46,965 nt of DNA from an uncultured Sphingomonadaceae bacterium (GCA_913060895.1 CAJXSN010000018.1:1-46965); one strand, 5' to 3'. Shown: positions 16,511 to 25,874, counted from the stretch's first letter. Translations and numbers: made by a program. The notes: generated by a model not told the origin, from the letters alone.

Positions 16511-16816
16511 GTGCGGTTTACCCTTCAATGCTATGTCGACGAAGACCTTCATGCCCTTGTTAAAGCCGCTGCTGATGCAGCGCATATGAGCGTCAGCCAG
16601 TGGCTGAAGCTCACCGTCATCGAGGCTCTCGAGCAGCCCCAAGACGAGGCGTTCCGCGATCAGGTTCTAGCCGATCTGCTCTTCACCAAGATCGCCCTCG
16701 ACGGCTGGCTTCGCACACACAAGGACAAGGAATTGCGGGATCGTGTGGTGGTCGCTTACCAACGACGTATCCGCGAATATCGCGAGCGCAAAGCCGCGAA
16801 GCGCGAGGGGCGCTGA
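16511..16816 (+). CDS. Small ribbon-helix-helix-like mobilization accessory protein
   Basis: 101 residues. The N-terminus (FTLQCYVDEDLHALVKAAADAAHMSVSQWLKL) has the strand-helix-helix pattern of RHH DNA-binding proteins. The C-terminus is highly basic (YQRRIREYRERKAAKREGR). It ends 3 nt before the relaxase ATG, so the two are almost certainly one operon. The likely role is binding oriT or the promoter as a relaxosome accessory factor, as TrwA-like proteins do for MobF relaxases. That role comes from context, not from a strong family match. Start: GTG 16511, with AGGTGA 4 nt upstream. Confidence 0.75.
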   Translation: MRFTLQCYVDEDLHALVKAAADAAHMSVSQWLKLTVIEALEQPQDEAFRDQVLADLLFTKIALDGWLRTHKDKELRDRVVVAYQRRIREYRERKAAKREGR

Positions 16817-16819
16817 GCG

Positions 16820-19759
16820 ATGCTTTCGGTTGCCAATGTGCGCTCGGCGGGCGGTGCTGCCAACTACTTCGCCAACGACAATTATTACACCAAGGCGGAC
16901 GCTGATCGGTCCGGCATCTGGGTCGGTAAAGGTGCCGAGCAGCTGGGTCTTTCGGGCATGGTCGATGCCAAGGCGTTCGAGGCAATCCTGCGCGGCGAAC
17001 TGCCCAATGGCGAGCGTATCGGACACCAGGGCCAATACCACCGGGCCGGGACCGATCTGACCTTTTCACTGCCCAAGAGCTGGTCGCTTCTGGCACTCGT
17101 CGGCAAGGATCAGCGGATCATTGACGCGTACCGTTCAGCGGTCGTCGAAACGCTCCAATGGGCGGAGAAGAATGCGGCCCAGTATCGCATTGAACAGGGC
17201 GGGAAGGAGCGACTTCATGCGAGCGACAACCTGACCGTTGCCCTGTTCCAGCACGACACTAACCGCAATCAGGAACCGAACCTGCACTTCCATGCGGTCG
17301 TCGCAAACATGACGCAGGAGAAGGACGGGAAGTGGAGAGCGGTACGCAACGACAAGCTGTGGCAGCACAACACGCTGCTCAATGCCATGACAATGGCGCG
17401 CTTCCGGATCGAGGTCGAGAAGCTTGGCTACCGGATCGGTGAATTCGGAAAGCACGGCAACTTTGAAGCCAAGGGCATCGACCGTGACACAGTGATGGCC
17501 TTCTCGACGCGGCGGCAGGAAGTGCTTGAAGCCCGGCGCGGAGGCGGGGTTGAGGCGGGTGTGGTGGCGACGCTGGCGACCCGGCAGGCCAAACAAAGCG
17601 ATGTCGATCGCGGTGCCTTGATGGCCCAATGGGAGGGGCAGGCCTGGGACCAGGGGCTCGACCTTGAAGGCATGGTGCGCGACGCCAAACTGCGTTCGCA
17701 TGAGCTGATTGTAGCGGCAACAAAGCGGGCAAATGATCGCCCCACTTTACTTGAACGGGGCAAGGCAATGGTCGCCAGCCTTGCCGAGCGAATGGGCATC
17801 AAAGAAGGCGATCCCCTGATCCCTAAGCGGCTCCATATGAAGAGCCGTGAAGAGATTGCGGCGGCCCATGCGGTCGCATCGGCGGTGCGGCATTTGTCCG
17901 AACGAGAGGCGGCCTTTACGGCAACTGATCTTGCTAAGGCTGCGCTCGATTTCAGCCTGCCGACAACGATGAAGTTGGTCGAGAAGCGCATTGGGCGACT
18001 TGCCCAGCAGGGCGCGCTTTTGCGCGGGCGTGGCGCGCAGAAAGGGTGGCTGACGACATCAGATGCCTTGACGCTAGAGACCCGCATGCTGGCGGAAATC
18101 GAGAAAGGGAACGGCGCAGTCCGTCCGATCCTCGATTCCGAGACCGCCGGGCCGTACTTGCAGGCGTCGGCAGCTATCAACTACGGCATGAAATTGAATG
18201 CCGGTCAGGAAGAAGCAGGCCGGTTGATCCTGTCTTCGAGCAATCGCGTGGTAGCAGTCCAAGGTGTGGCCGGGGCCGGTAAATCAAGCGTGTTGCGGCC
18301 CCTCAATCAGCTATTGGAAGAGCACGGTAAGAGAGTCATCGGCTTGGGTGTTCAGAACACGCTGGTGCGCATGCTCGCGAAGGATACCGGCATTACGTCG
18401 ATGACCCTGCATCGCTTTCTCGGGCAGAATCGCAAGCTGCTGGATGGCTGGGCAGGCAAAGCGGAAGTGGCAACCACGCGCGAGGAATTTCGCGACACCG
18501 TCCTCGTTCTTGATGAAGCCTCAATGGTCTCTACCCGAGACCAGGACCGCCTGATCCGGCTTGCCAATCTACTGAAGGTCGATCGCCTCGTGCTCATGGG
18601 CGACGAAAAGCAGTTGGGGGCTGTCGAAGCAGGTAAACCGTTCGCTCTGGCGCAGCGTGCTGGGACTCAAACGGCGCGCATGGACCACAATCTTCGCGCC
18701 CGCTCCGATACTCTGAAAAGGGCGCAGCAGGCGGCGCAGTCGGGCAAAACCAGCGATGCCCTCGATCATCTCAAGGATCACATTGTCGAGGTCCAGGAGA
18801 ACAGCGCAATCGTTGCAGCGGAACGCTGGCTGTCCATTCCGCCCGCCGAGCGCGAACACACGTTGATCTTTGCGGCGGGCCGCCGACTGCGCTCTGAAAT
18901 CAATACCGCAGTCCAGACCGGCCTCACCGCCAATGGAGAAATTGGGCCAACAAGCGTACAGCTTACAGTTCTATCCCGTGTGAACGCGACCCGCGAGGAA
19001 TTGCGCTACGCGCGCAATTACGCGCCGGGCATGGTGCTCGAAGTGGCAAGCCGCCAATCGCGGCATGGTCTCGGACGTGGAAGCCATGAGGTCGCCGCCG
19101 TCGATACCGATAAAGGTGTTGTTACGCTTCGCGATGAGCGAGGGCATTTTCGCCGCTTCGCGCCAGCGAGGTTGTCGGCGAAGGGCAGCGACCAAACATT
19201 ACAGCTGTTCGAGAAGAAGGATCTCGACCTGTATACCGGGGACGCCATCCGTTGGACGGCGAGCGACCACAAACGCGGAATGATCAATGCAGACCGGGCA
19301 ACAGTCACCGCGATCAATCAGGACGGAGTAACAGTCACTACGTCCAGCGGCATGGAACAGAAGCTAAAGCCGAATGACCCGATGTTGAAGCGGATCGACC
19401 TAGCCTACGCGCTCAACGCCCACATGGCGCAGGGCCTCACAGCAGATAAGGGCATTGCTGTCCTCGACAGCCGCGAGCGGCGATTGCTGTCGCAGCGCAA
19501 CTTTCTCGTCACGATCACGCGGTTGCGGGACGAACTCACGTTGATTGTCGACAACCGGGACAAGGTTGGGCGAGGTATCTCGACCAATCTGGGCGAGAAG
19601 GCATCAGCGGCGGAGGTTTCCGAGAGACTTGGATTGGCGGCCGCCAAGGGGCGGCGCGCAGGCCATATCCAAGCGGCCAACCAGGAAACGAAGGTTGAAC
19701 GAGGTAAGGCACCTGAGCTGACCAAAGAGCGGATCAAGCCGTTCGAGATTGGGCTCTAG
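16820..19759 (+). CDS. MobF-family conjugative relaxase-helicase (TrwC/TraA type)
   Basis: Nicks oriT and unwinds the transferred strand. 979 residues. Relaxase domain (1-300): N-terminal catalytic tyrosines Tyr16 and Tyr22/Tyr23, conserved LTFSLPKSWSLLALVG, and the metal-binding histidines His145 in FQHDTNR and His156/His158 in LHFHAVVAN. The RecD-like SF1 helicase domain has Walker A GVAGAGKS (482-489) and Walker B LVLDEAS (about 562-568). A late motif YALNAHMAQGLTADKG (helicase motif V/VI region) is present, so the protein appears complete. Its stop codon shares CTAG (19756-19759) with the stop of the convergent integrase. No type IV secretion genes accompany it. Confidence 0.93.
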   Translation: MLSVANVRSAGGAANYFANDNYYTKADADRSGIWVGKGAEQLGLSGMVDAKAFEAILRGELPNGERIGHQGQYHRAGTDLTFSLPKSWSLLALVGKDQRIIDAYRSAVVETLQWAEKNAAQYRIEQGGKERLHASDNLTVALFQHDTNRNQEPNLHFHAVVANMTQEKDGKWRAVRNDKLWQHNTLLNAMTMARFRIEVEKLGYRIGEFGKHGNFEAKGIDRDTVMAFSTRRQEVLEARRGGGVEAGVVATLATRQAKQSDVDRGALMAQWEGQAWDQGLDLEGMVRDAKLRSHELIVAATKRANDRPTLLERGKAMVASLAERMGIKEGDPLIPKRLHMKSREEIAAAHAVASAVRHLSEREAAFTATDLAKAALDFSLPTTMKLVEKRIGRLAQQGALLRGRGAQKGWLTTSDALTLETRMLAEIEKGNGAVRPILDSETAGPYLQASAAINYGMKLNAGQEEAGRLILSSSNRVVAVQGVAGAGKSSVLRPLNQLLEEHGKRVIGLGVQNTLVRMLAKDTGITSMTLHRFLGQNRKLLDGWAGKAEVATTREEFRDTVLVLDEASMVSTRDQDRLIRLANLLKVDRLVLMGDEKQLGAVEAGKPFALAQRAGTQTARMDHNLRARSDTLKRAQQAAQSGKTSDALDHLKDHIVEVQENSAIVAAERWLSIPPAEREHTLIFAAGRRLRSEINTAVQTGLTANGEIGPTSVQLTVLSRVNATREELRYARNYAPGMVLEVASRQSRHGLGRGSHEVAAVDTDKGVVTLRDERGHFRRFAPARLSAKGSDQTLQLFEKKDLDLYTGDAIRWTASDHKRGMINADRATVTAINQDGVTVTTSSGMEQKLKPNDPMLKRIDLAYALNAHMAQGLTADKGIAVLDSRERRLLSQRNFLVTITRLRDELTLIVDNRDKVGRGISTNLGEKASAAEVSERLGLAAAKGRRAGHIQAANQETKVERGKAPELTKERIKPFEIGL

Positions 19760-20904
19760 CCCTTCAGGCAAAAGTTTGACCACTCGCGCATAAGCTCGCG
19801 TCGTTTTTCCAGGTAGTTGGTGCGGCGATAGGCGGCTTCCACTTTGTTGGTGATCGTGTGTGCTAGCGCCGCTTCCGCGACCTCGCCAGGATAGCTGGTT
19901 TTCTCCGCCGCCCAATCTCGGAATGCAGATCGAAAGCCGTGCACGGTGAAGGGCAGTTTTGCATATCGGAGGATCTTGAGCAGCGTCATGTCGGACATCG
20001 GGCGCAAGACGTTGCGACCGGGGAAGACCAGATCGCTGCATTCAGCGTAGTAAGGTCTGGCACGTTCGAGCACGTCGATTGCCGCATCGGTCAGCGGGAC
20101 CACGTGTTCCTTTCCAACTTTCATCCGCTCCGCAGGGACAGTCCAAAGCTTTGCGTCCAGATTGATCTCCGCCCATTTAGCACCCCGCACTTCGCCCGAT
20201 CGAGAGGCAGTCAGGATCAGGAACTCAAGCGCGTGCCGTGCGACACTCATTCGCTTGTGCAGATGCTTCAAGAAAGTTGGGACATCCTCATAGGGCATCG
20301 CAGCGAAATGGCCGTCCTGCTTGGGCTGTCTTGGCAGGGCACGGCTCAGCGAGCGCATCGGCGCTTCGGTCGCGCGCATTCCGTTCGCATACGCCCAATC
20401 GAGCACAACGCCGATCCGTTGCTTTACGCGGCGAGCAGTCTCCGGCTTTTCCAGCCAGAAATCGAGAAGCACTTCACGGATGAGCGGTCCCTCAATGTCG
20501 TTAACGAGTCTGTCGCCAAGCTTCGGGAAGGCATAGGTTTCGAGCGTCTTGATCCACTGATCCTGATGCTTGCCGTTCTTCCAGGTTGCTTTCTGCTCCG
20601 TGTGGACCTTCTCTGCGGCGGCCCTGAACGTGAGGATTTCGATTTTCTGGCGCTTGCGCTCTTCGATCGGATCAATGCCTCGCTGAATATCGCGGCGCAT
20701 GTCGATCGCGAGTTCGCGCGCTTCAGCCAATTTCACCAAGTCTAGCGGCCCTAGGCCGATATCCCTTCGGCGTCCGTTTATGGTCGCGCGCAGCACCCAA
20801 TACCCCTTTTTTGGGGCGGTGAGCAGCAGCGATAGGCCATCGCCATCCATGTAGCGGCCCGGTTTAGTGAGAGCTCGAATCTGAGCAGCGGAAAGTTTTC
20901 CCAT
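19756..20904 (-). CDS. int: P4-type tyrosine integrase of the island
   Basis: Site-specific recombinase that inserts the element into tRNA-Ser. About 382 residues: N-terminal DUF4102 arm-binding domain, SAM-like core-binding domain, then the catalytic domain with Arg235 (TASRSGEVRG), His322 and Arg325 (HGFRSAFRDWAAE), His349 (LAHTI) and nucleophile Tyr359 (AAYRRTNY). All catalytic residues are present. Start ATG 20904 has AGGA 9 nt upstream; ATG 20910 is a close alternative. The gene reads away from the tRNA gene about 165 bp to its right, the standard arrangement for P4-like islands. Confidence 0.94.
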   Translation of the reverse strand: MGKLSAAQIRALTKPGRYMDGDGLSLLLTAPKKGYWVLRATINGRRRDIGLGPLDLVKLAEARELAIDMRRDIQRGIDPIEERKRQKIEILTFRAAAEKVHTEQKATWKNGKHQDQWIKTLETYAFPKLGDRLVNDIEGPLIREVLLDFWLEKPETARRVKQRIGVVLDWAYANGMRATEAPMRSLSRALPRQPKQDGHFAAMPYEDVPTFLKHLHKRMSVARHALEFLILTASRSGEVRGAKWAEINLDAKLWTVPAERMKVGKEHVVPLTDAAIDVLERARPYYAECSDLVFPGRNVLRPMSDMTLLKILRYAKLPFTVHGFRSAFRDWAAEKTSYPGEVAEAALAHTITNKVEAAYRRTNYLEKRRELMREWSNFCLKG

Positions 20905-21069
20905 GGCCATCCATCCTGGTTCTCTTCCCACATCTGCTCCCACAATGGTGGGTAGAAAGTGTGGGAATGGTTAGAACAAAATAAGAACTAGAGATTCCGA
21001 TGCAAGTCCGAAAAACCTCAGAATTCTGCGGCTTTCAGGGACTTTCTGGGATCTCTTGGGATGGTATAG

Positions 21070-21085
21070 GTGGCGGAGACGGAGG
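21070..21085. repeat. Right attachment repeat (attR-type), within the tRNA-Ser 3' end
   Basis: GTGGCGGAGACGGAGG, identical to 2334-2349. On the tRNA strand it is the 3' side of the acceptor stem, discriminator base G and CCA, plus one base. The integrated element therefore preserves an intact tRNA gene. Confidence 0.85.
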
Positions 21086-21160
21086 GATTCGAACCCTCGA
21101 TAGGATTACTCCTATGGTTCCTTAGCAGGGAACTGGTTTCAGCCACTCACCCACGTCTCC
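21071..21160 (-). tRNA. tRNA-Ser (anticodon GCU)
   Basis: A 90-nt tRNA on the minus strand, with CCA encoded at 21071-21073. Acceptor stem GGAGACG (21154-21160) pairs with CGTCTCC (21075-21081). The anticodon stem GTTCC/GGAAC encloses loop CTGCTAA with anticodon GCT at 21124-21126. A long variable arm (ATAGGAGTAATCCTAT) and the T-arm GGGTTCGAATCCC complete a class II serine tRNA. It reads AGC/AGU codons. Its 3' end is the integration site of the island to its left. Confidence 0.97.
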
Positions 21161-21374
21161 GCATCACCATCGCGGCGAGCGGCGGGCTATAGCGGGCACT
21201 CCGGCAGTGGGCAAGCACAGTATGGGCCCCTCGTTTTCTACGCCACTGGGACTCGGTTCACCGTGTTTTGGATTCGTTTGGCCGCGCATTCATTGCCGCT
21301 TCACCGCGAAGGGTTCTCTATGAAATTACGAAAGGCAGATTTGTCGTAATCAGCGAACGCTGACGGGGTAAAAA

Positions 21375-22229
21375 ATGACTGACATCATAAGCAAGTGGCG
21401 CAATGCGGTTTTCGCGGTGGGCGCAGGGCTAGTCCTGTCCGCTTCGCCTCTGGCCGCCCAGGGGTTCGAAACGATTGATCCCAATGCTGGTGCCGGCATA
21501 GACGGCGATCTGGGCGAACAGCCCGGCGATGCTCCGGTCTATGCTGACGAGCAGGTCGTAACCCAGCAATCCCCAGCTTCCCAGCCACCCGCTTCTCAAC
21601 CAAACGTTGCCGACGTGTTTCCGAATACCACCGGTGCCGAAGCCGAAGTCGCCTACGAATGGGCCGACCCTGTCGTGACCGCTACCGATGCCGAAACCGC
21701 TGCCGGCCAAGCTGCCGGAAATCCCGAAGTCGCGGCAGCGCAGGGGGCGACTTACAAGCAGGACGATTTGATCGGGGCGGCACAGGGCGTTTTTGGTGAC
21801 GGCGCGGAAGGTGTTGCCAAGATGATTCAGGATCTGTTGGCGAAGCAGGGCGAGCCCAATGGCTACATTGTCGGGCGCGAAGCGGGCGGGGCATTTATCG
21901 TTGGTGCGCGCTACGGATCGGGCACTTTGTATCACAAGGTTGAGGGCGAACGTCCGGTATACTGGACCGGCCCGTCGATCGGATTTGATGCCGGAGCGAA
22001 TGCAGGCAACACCTTTGTGCTGGTTTACAATCTGTATGACAGCGAACAGCTTTACGAGCGTTTCCCTGCCGGAGAAGGTCAAGCCTACGCATTGGGCGGC
22101 TTAACTGCCAGCTACCTGCGTAAAGGGGATACGGTGCTCATTCCAATCCGGGTGGGCGCAGGCCTGCGCCTGGGTATCAATGCCGGTTATATGAAGTTTT
22201 CCAAGAAGCAGCGCTGGCTGCCCTTCTGA
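21375..22229 (+). CDS. eipA: EipA/DUF1134-family periplasmic envelope protein
   Basis: 284 residues. An N-terminal signal peptide ends near residue 28 (LSASPLAAQ). A Pro/Gln/Ala-rich linker follows to about residue 130. The C-terminal domain (about 155-284) has the DUF1134 features GYIVGREAGGAFIVGARYGSG, PVYWTGPSIGFDAG and the end GYMKFSKKQRW. EipA of Brucella and its Caulobacter relative maintain envelope integrity. This is the first chromosomal gene right of the tRNA-Ser and stands alone. Confidence 0.88.
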   Translation: MTDIISKWRNAVFAVGAGLVLSASPLAAQGFETIDPNAGAGIDGDLGEQPGDAPVYADEQVVTQQSPASQPPASQPNVADVFPNTTGAEAEVAYEWADPVVTATDAETAAGQAAGNPEVAAAQGATYKQDDLIGAAQGVFGDGAEGVAKMIQDLLAKQGEPNGYIVGREAGGAFIVGARYGSGTLYHKVEGERPVYWTGPSIGFDAGANAGNTFVLVYNLYDSEQLYERFPAGEGQAYALGGLTASYLRKGDTVLIPIRVGAGLRLGINAGYMKFSKKQRWLPF

Positions 22230-22331
22230 TCGCACGAAGTCCTTGGGCGAACCGTAATTAGCGGACACCCAAGCATCGCTTGACCCATTAAAGGTTGCGG
22301 GCGTCAAGCGGTCGCGGCAAAGGCTGAGACT

Positions 22332-23513
22332 ATGCTTGACCGTCTCGAAGCCCAATCACCCGACGCGCTGCTTGCGCTGATCAAACTCTATGCCTCTGAT
22401 GAAAGGGTGGACAAGATCGACCTTGGTGTGGGTGTATACCGCACCGACGAAGGGGCTACCCCGGTCTTCACGTCGATCAAACAGGCAGAGCAACGCCTGA
22501 TCGAGGAACAAAACTCCAAGAGCTATCTGGGCCCCGAAGGCGACACGGCGTTCGTCAGCGAATTGATGCCTTACATCTTCGGCACCGGTAATGACGACAT
22601 TGGCGGGCGTATCGGCGGTATGCAGACGCCTGGCGGCACCGGTGCTGTCCGACTGGCTGCCGCCCTTGCCAAACAGGCAGGCGCCGCCCGTGTCCATCTG
22701 GGATCGCCCAGCTGGCCCAACCATGTCCAGATACTGCGCGATATCGGGCTGGAAGCTGTTCTCTTCGATCATGCCAACGAAGACGGCAGCGCCAATGTCG
22801 ATGCCCTGATTGCGGCCATCGAAGGTGCCAGCGAAGGCGATGTCGTGCTGTTGCATGCCTGTTGCCACAATCCCACCGGCGTCGATTACTCGGCCGATGA
22901 ATGGGCGCGCATTGCCGAAGCACTGGCCACTCATGGCATTCTCCCGATCATAGACAGTGCCTATCACGGGCTGGGCGCCGGCATGGAGGAAGACGTTGCC
23001 GGAATTCGCACGGTGCTTGCTGCCGTGCCGGAAGCGCTGGTTGCGTACAGCTGCGATAAAAACTTCGGAATGTACCGGGACCGGGTGGGTGCCTTCTACG
23101 TGATGGCCCGGGATGGCGGGCAGCTGGATGCGATCATGTCCAATGCCAATGCTCTGGCCCGCGCCAACTGGTCAATGCCGCCCGATCATGGCGGTGCGGC
23201 GGTGCGTATCATCCTGCAGGACGATGCGCTGGTGGCCGACTGGCAGAACGAGATCGAAACGATGCGGGCGCGCCTTCGCAAAATGCGGGAGGCGCTGGCC
23301 GATGCAGATGGCCGGGTGGGAGGGCTGAACCTGGCCCCGCTGGCAGATCAGAACGGTCTGTTCGCCATATTGAAGCTGGACAAGGACCAGATCGCTCTGA
23401 TGCGCAGCAAGCACGCTGTCTATATGGCTGGCTCCGGCCGGATCAACATTGCCGGCCTGACCAGTGGCAATATCGAGAAGTTCATCGACGCTCTGGCCGA
23501 CGTGGCTGGCTAA
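22332..23513 (+). CDS. Aromatic/aspartate aminotransferase, PLP-dependent class I
   Basis: Transfers an amino group between an aromatic or acidic amino acid and a 2-oxo acid. 393 residues, the family's normal length. The motifs SYLGPEGDTAF, GGTGAVRLAAAL, HACCHNPTGVDYS and the PLP-lysine segment YSCDKNFGMYRDRVGA (Lys243) mark the AspC/TyrB subfamily. The Arg that binds the substrate alpha-carboxylate is seen near the end in MAGSGRINIAGL. Whether it prefers aromatic or acidic substrates cannot be decided. Confidence 0.9.
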   Translation: MLDRLEAQSPDALLALIKLYASDERVDKIDLGVGVYRTDEGATPVFTSIKQAEQRLIEEQNSKSYLGPEGDTAFVSELMPYIFGTGNDDIGGRIGGMQTPGGTGAVRLAAALAKQAGAARVHLGSPSWPNHVQILRDIGLEAVLFDHANEDGSANVDALIAAIEGASEGDVVLLHACCHNPTGVDYSADEWARIAEALATHGILPIIDSAYHGLGAGMEEDVAGIRTVLAAVPEALVAYSCDKNFGMYRDRVGAFYVMARDGGQLDAIMSNANALARANWSMPPDHGGAAVRIILQDDALVADWQNEIETMRARLRKMREALADADGRVGGLNLAPLADQNGLFAILKLDKDQIALMRSKHAVYMAGSGRINIAGLTSGNIEKFIDALADVAG

Positions 23514-23534
23514 GCCGACATGATCGACAATTAA

Positions 23535-24077
23535 GTGGACAGGCAGCCAACCCTCGAGACAGAGCGGCTGGTGCTTCGGCCGATGGAGGAGGCGGACCGC
23601 GAGGCTTTATACGCTGTCGCGTCCGATCCGATGGTTTGGGAACAGCATCCGATCCATGACCGATGGCGGCGGGATGTCTTCGATGTTTTCTTCGACGAAG
23701 GACTGGCTTGCGGCGGTGGGCTGGTGGCAGAGCGCAAGGAGGGCCAACAGATCGTCGGCTCCACCCGCTACGGTCGCTTTGTTCCCGAAGACCAGGGCTG
23801 TGTCGAGATTGGCTGGAGCTACCTCTCCCGCAACTGCTGGGGGAAGGGCATCAACGCCGAGATGAAACGCGCCATGCTTGCGCACGCTTTCAATCATGTG
23901 GTGCAGGTCCACTTCCGGGTCGGCGATACCAATTACCGTTCCCGCAACGCACTGGAAGCCATCGGGGCGGTGCGCACAGATCATTACGAATTGGAGCGCT
24001 ATCAGGGCCGCCGCGTGGTGCATCTGACCTATGCAATTGATCGCGGCTGCTTCGCTGCAGGTCAGATGGCCCGATAA
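23535..24077 (+). CDS. GNAT-family N-acetyltransferase (RimJ/RimL type)
   Basis: About 180 residues. It begins RQPTLETERLVLRPMEEAD, the opening of RimJ/RimL-like acetyltransferases, and has GSTRYGRF, IGWSYLSRNCWGKGINAEMKRAML (acetyl-CoA loop and helix) and NYRSRNALEAIGAVR. The substrate is unknown; members acetylate protein N-termini or small molecules such as drugs. It starts at GTG 23535, 21 nt after the aminotransferase, and may share its transcript. The 190 bp after it, before the convergent ribE, hold no gene. Confidence 0.85.
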   Translation: MDRQPTLETERLVLRPMEEADREALYAVASDPMVWEQHPIHDRWRRDVFDVFFDEGLACGGGLVAERKEGQQIVGSTRYGRFVPEDQGCVEIGWSYLSRNCWGKGINAEMKRAMLAHAFNHVVQVHFRVGDTNYRSRNALEAIGAVRTDHYELERYQGRRVVHLTYAIDRGCFAAGQMAR

Positions 24078-24267
24078 CTGACGACGACCGGATTTGTGCT
24101 GTACTGCCCCAACTTTCGGGCATTTGAAACAGGTGTCAGGAAGTGAAAGTTATCCGGCGCCTCCGACGATCCTTCCTCGAACGCCCGGCGGCTCTGCTGC
24201 TTTGTGAACGGAGTCGGCTCAGATTTTTGCCGCTTTGCAGGATCGACCAGCACGTTTCATGATTGCA

Positions 24268-24885
24268 TCAGGCCCGCAGGCTTTCCATCCGCTTGAGATA
24301 GCGCGCCAGCACATCAATCTCGAGATTGACCGTGCGCCCTTCTGCCAACGATCCAAGCGTGGTAACTTCGCCGGTGTGAGGAATGATGTTGAGGCCGAAA
24401 ACCACATGGCCTCCGGGCTCATCCTTCACTGCATTTACGGTCAGGGATACGCCATCAATGGTGATCGATCCTTTCTCGGCTACGAAGGGTGCGATGTCTG
24501 CTGGTGCGCGAATATCCAGACGCCATGAACCGCCCTCCTGCTCCATACGGACAACCTCGCCAACTGCGTCGACATGGCCGGTCACCAGATGGCCGCCCAG
24601 TTCGTCACCCAGTTTCAGGGCCTGCTCCAGATTCAGCTTGCGGCCTTCTGTCCATTGATCACCGGCCGTGCAGGCCACTGTTTCGCCAGAGACATCGACG
24701 GCAAACCATGCGGCGCCTTGGCTGCCACCGCGCTCGACCACTGTCAGACATACGCCGGAACACGCAATGGACGCGCCGATGGCCATGTCTTCCGGCGCGT
24801 AGGGGCAGGCAATGCGGATATGCAGGTCGCTGCGTTCTTCTACGCTTTCGATCTGGCCTATGGCGGTGATGATACCGGTGAACAT
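24268..24885 (-). CDS. ribE: Riboflavin synthase alpha subunit
   Basis: Dismutates two 6,7-dimethyl-8-ribityllumazine molecules to riboflavin, the last step of the pathway. 205 residues with two tandem lumazine-binding domains: MFTGIITAIG at the start, CSGVCLTVV and GHLVTGHVDAVG between the domains, and the repeated VSLTVN plus HTGEVTTLG in the second. It follows ribD by 17 nt, with an AAAGGA ribosome site overlapping the ribD stop. The downstream convergent partner is the GNAT gene. Confidence 0.95.
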   Translation of the reverse strand: MFTGIITAIGQIESVEERSDLHIRIACPYAPEDMAIGASIACSGVCLTVVERGGSQGAAWFAVDVSGETVACTAGDQWTEGRKLNLEQALKLGDELGGHLVTGHVDAVGEVVRMEQEGGSWRLDIRAPADIAPFVAEKGSITIDGVSLTVNAVKDEPGGHVVFGLNIIPHTGEVTTLGSLAEGRTVNLEIDVLARYLKRMESLRA

Positions 24886-24902
24886 GGGTTGCTGTCGTTC
24901 CT

Positions 24903-25874
24903 TTACGTTCGGATGCGGTCATAGGCGACGAAGGAATCGCTGCCAAGCTGGCGCTGTTCGGACAGTGTCCATCGGCCATGTGCAGGGACTAAATCGGTCA
25001 GACCCAGATCGCCCAGCATCGGCGCGCCGTCGGCCCCGATTACTATAGGAGCGGTGTAGAGTTCCAGCCGGTCCACAAGATCTTCGGCAAGAAAGGCGGC
25101 TGCCGCCTGTCCGCCGCCTTCGACGTAAAGATACTGGGCCTCCAGCGTAGTAATATCGGCCAGGGTAGAGATGGTTTCGGCACCCTCGACCGGTTGCGAG
25201 GTAAGAACCACGCGCCGGGGGGAGCGATCCTCAAGCCCGGGTAGCCGCACGTCGAGAGCGGGCCTGTCCGTTCGCCATGTTCCGCCGCCGACCAATATAG
25301 CATCGGCCATAGCGCGGCGCGAATGGACATGGGCGCGGGCCGGCTCGCTGGTGATCCAGCGGCTGGTGCCATCGGCCAGAGCAATACGGCCGTCGAGAGA
25401 GCTGGCCAGCTTAAGCGTTACGTGGGGGCGGCCGAATATCTTACGGGTAAGATACCCTGCGAGGCTGGCGGCGCTGACGGGACAATTCGCTTCGATCACA
25501 TCGATACCGGCTTCGCGCAGGGCGTCAGCGCCTCGTCCGGCAGTGCGCGGATCGGGATCGGTATGGCCAATGAAAACGCGTGCAGGCCGCGCTTTTGACA
25601 GTAACGAGGTACAGGACGGCCCGCGACGGGATATATGGGCGCACGGCTCCAGCGAGACGTACACATCGGCCCCTCGCGCAGCAGCGCCGGCCTGCTCCAG
25701 AGCCATCGCTTCTGCATGGGGACGCCCACCGGCCTGTGTCCAACCGCGCCCGGCGACCATGCCATTGCTAACGATAATACACCCGACAGACGGGTTGGGA
25801 GTGCTGGCGGGTCTGCCGCGCAGGGCCAGACGCGCTGTGGCTTGCAGCCAGCGGGTGTCGGCTGGTCCACTCAC
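24903..25874 (-). CDS. ribD: Bifunctional riboflavin deaminase/reductase
   Basis: Catalyses deamination and then reduction of the pyrimidine intermediate in riboflavin synthesis. About 323 residues from the GTG at 25874, which starts 7 nt after the upstream stop. The N-terminal deaminase has the zinc site His53-Ala-Glu55 with Cys78 and Cys88 (SLEPCAHISRRGPSC); PNPSVGC precedes it. The C-terminal reductase domain contains TLKLASSLDGRIA, WITSEPAR and VEGGGQAAAAF. A much longer open frame extends upstream but lies within the neighbouring gene, so it is not the coding start. Confidence 0.93.
   Translation of the reverse strand: MSGPADTRWLQATARLALRGRPASTPNPSVGCIIVSNGMVAGRGWTQAGGRPHAEAMALEQAGAAARGADVYVSLEPCAHISRRGPSCTSLLSKARPARVFIGHTDPDPRTAGRGADALREAGIDVIEANCPVSAASLAGYLTRKIFGRPHVTLKLASSLDGRIALADGTSRWITSEPARAHVHSRRAMADAILVGGGTWRTDRPALDVRLPGLEDRSPRRVVLTSQPVEGAETISTLADITTLEAQYLYVEGGGQAAAAFLAEDLVDRLELYTAPIVIGADGAPMLGDLGLTDLVPAHGRWTLSEQRQLGSDSFVAYDRIRT

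Larger units (their letters stand above)
2334..21085. mobile_element. tRNA-Ser-integrated mobilizable genomic island (~18.7 kb)
   Basis: The element is bounded by a perfect 16-bp direct repeat (GTGGCGGAGACGGAGG) at 2334-2349 and 21070-21085. The right copy is the 3' end of tRNA-Ser(GCU). A P4-type tyrosine integrase sits directly inside the right end and reads away from the tRNA, the usual layout for such islands. Cargo: hipBA, a three-gene nucleotide operon with a PurZ-like enzyme, a type I restriction system with a metalloprotease gene, and a mobilization module (RHH-like protein plus MobF relaxase). No type IV secretion or coupling-protein genes are present, so transfer would need a helper. 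The boundaries rest on the repeat and the integrase position; the empty site is not available here. Confidence 0.85.

Noticed and set aside
24062-24253. 63-codon minus-strand frame between the GNAT and ribE genes
   Set aside because: Overlaps the GNAT 3' end, has no family resemblance and no ribosome site.
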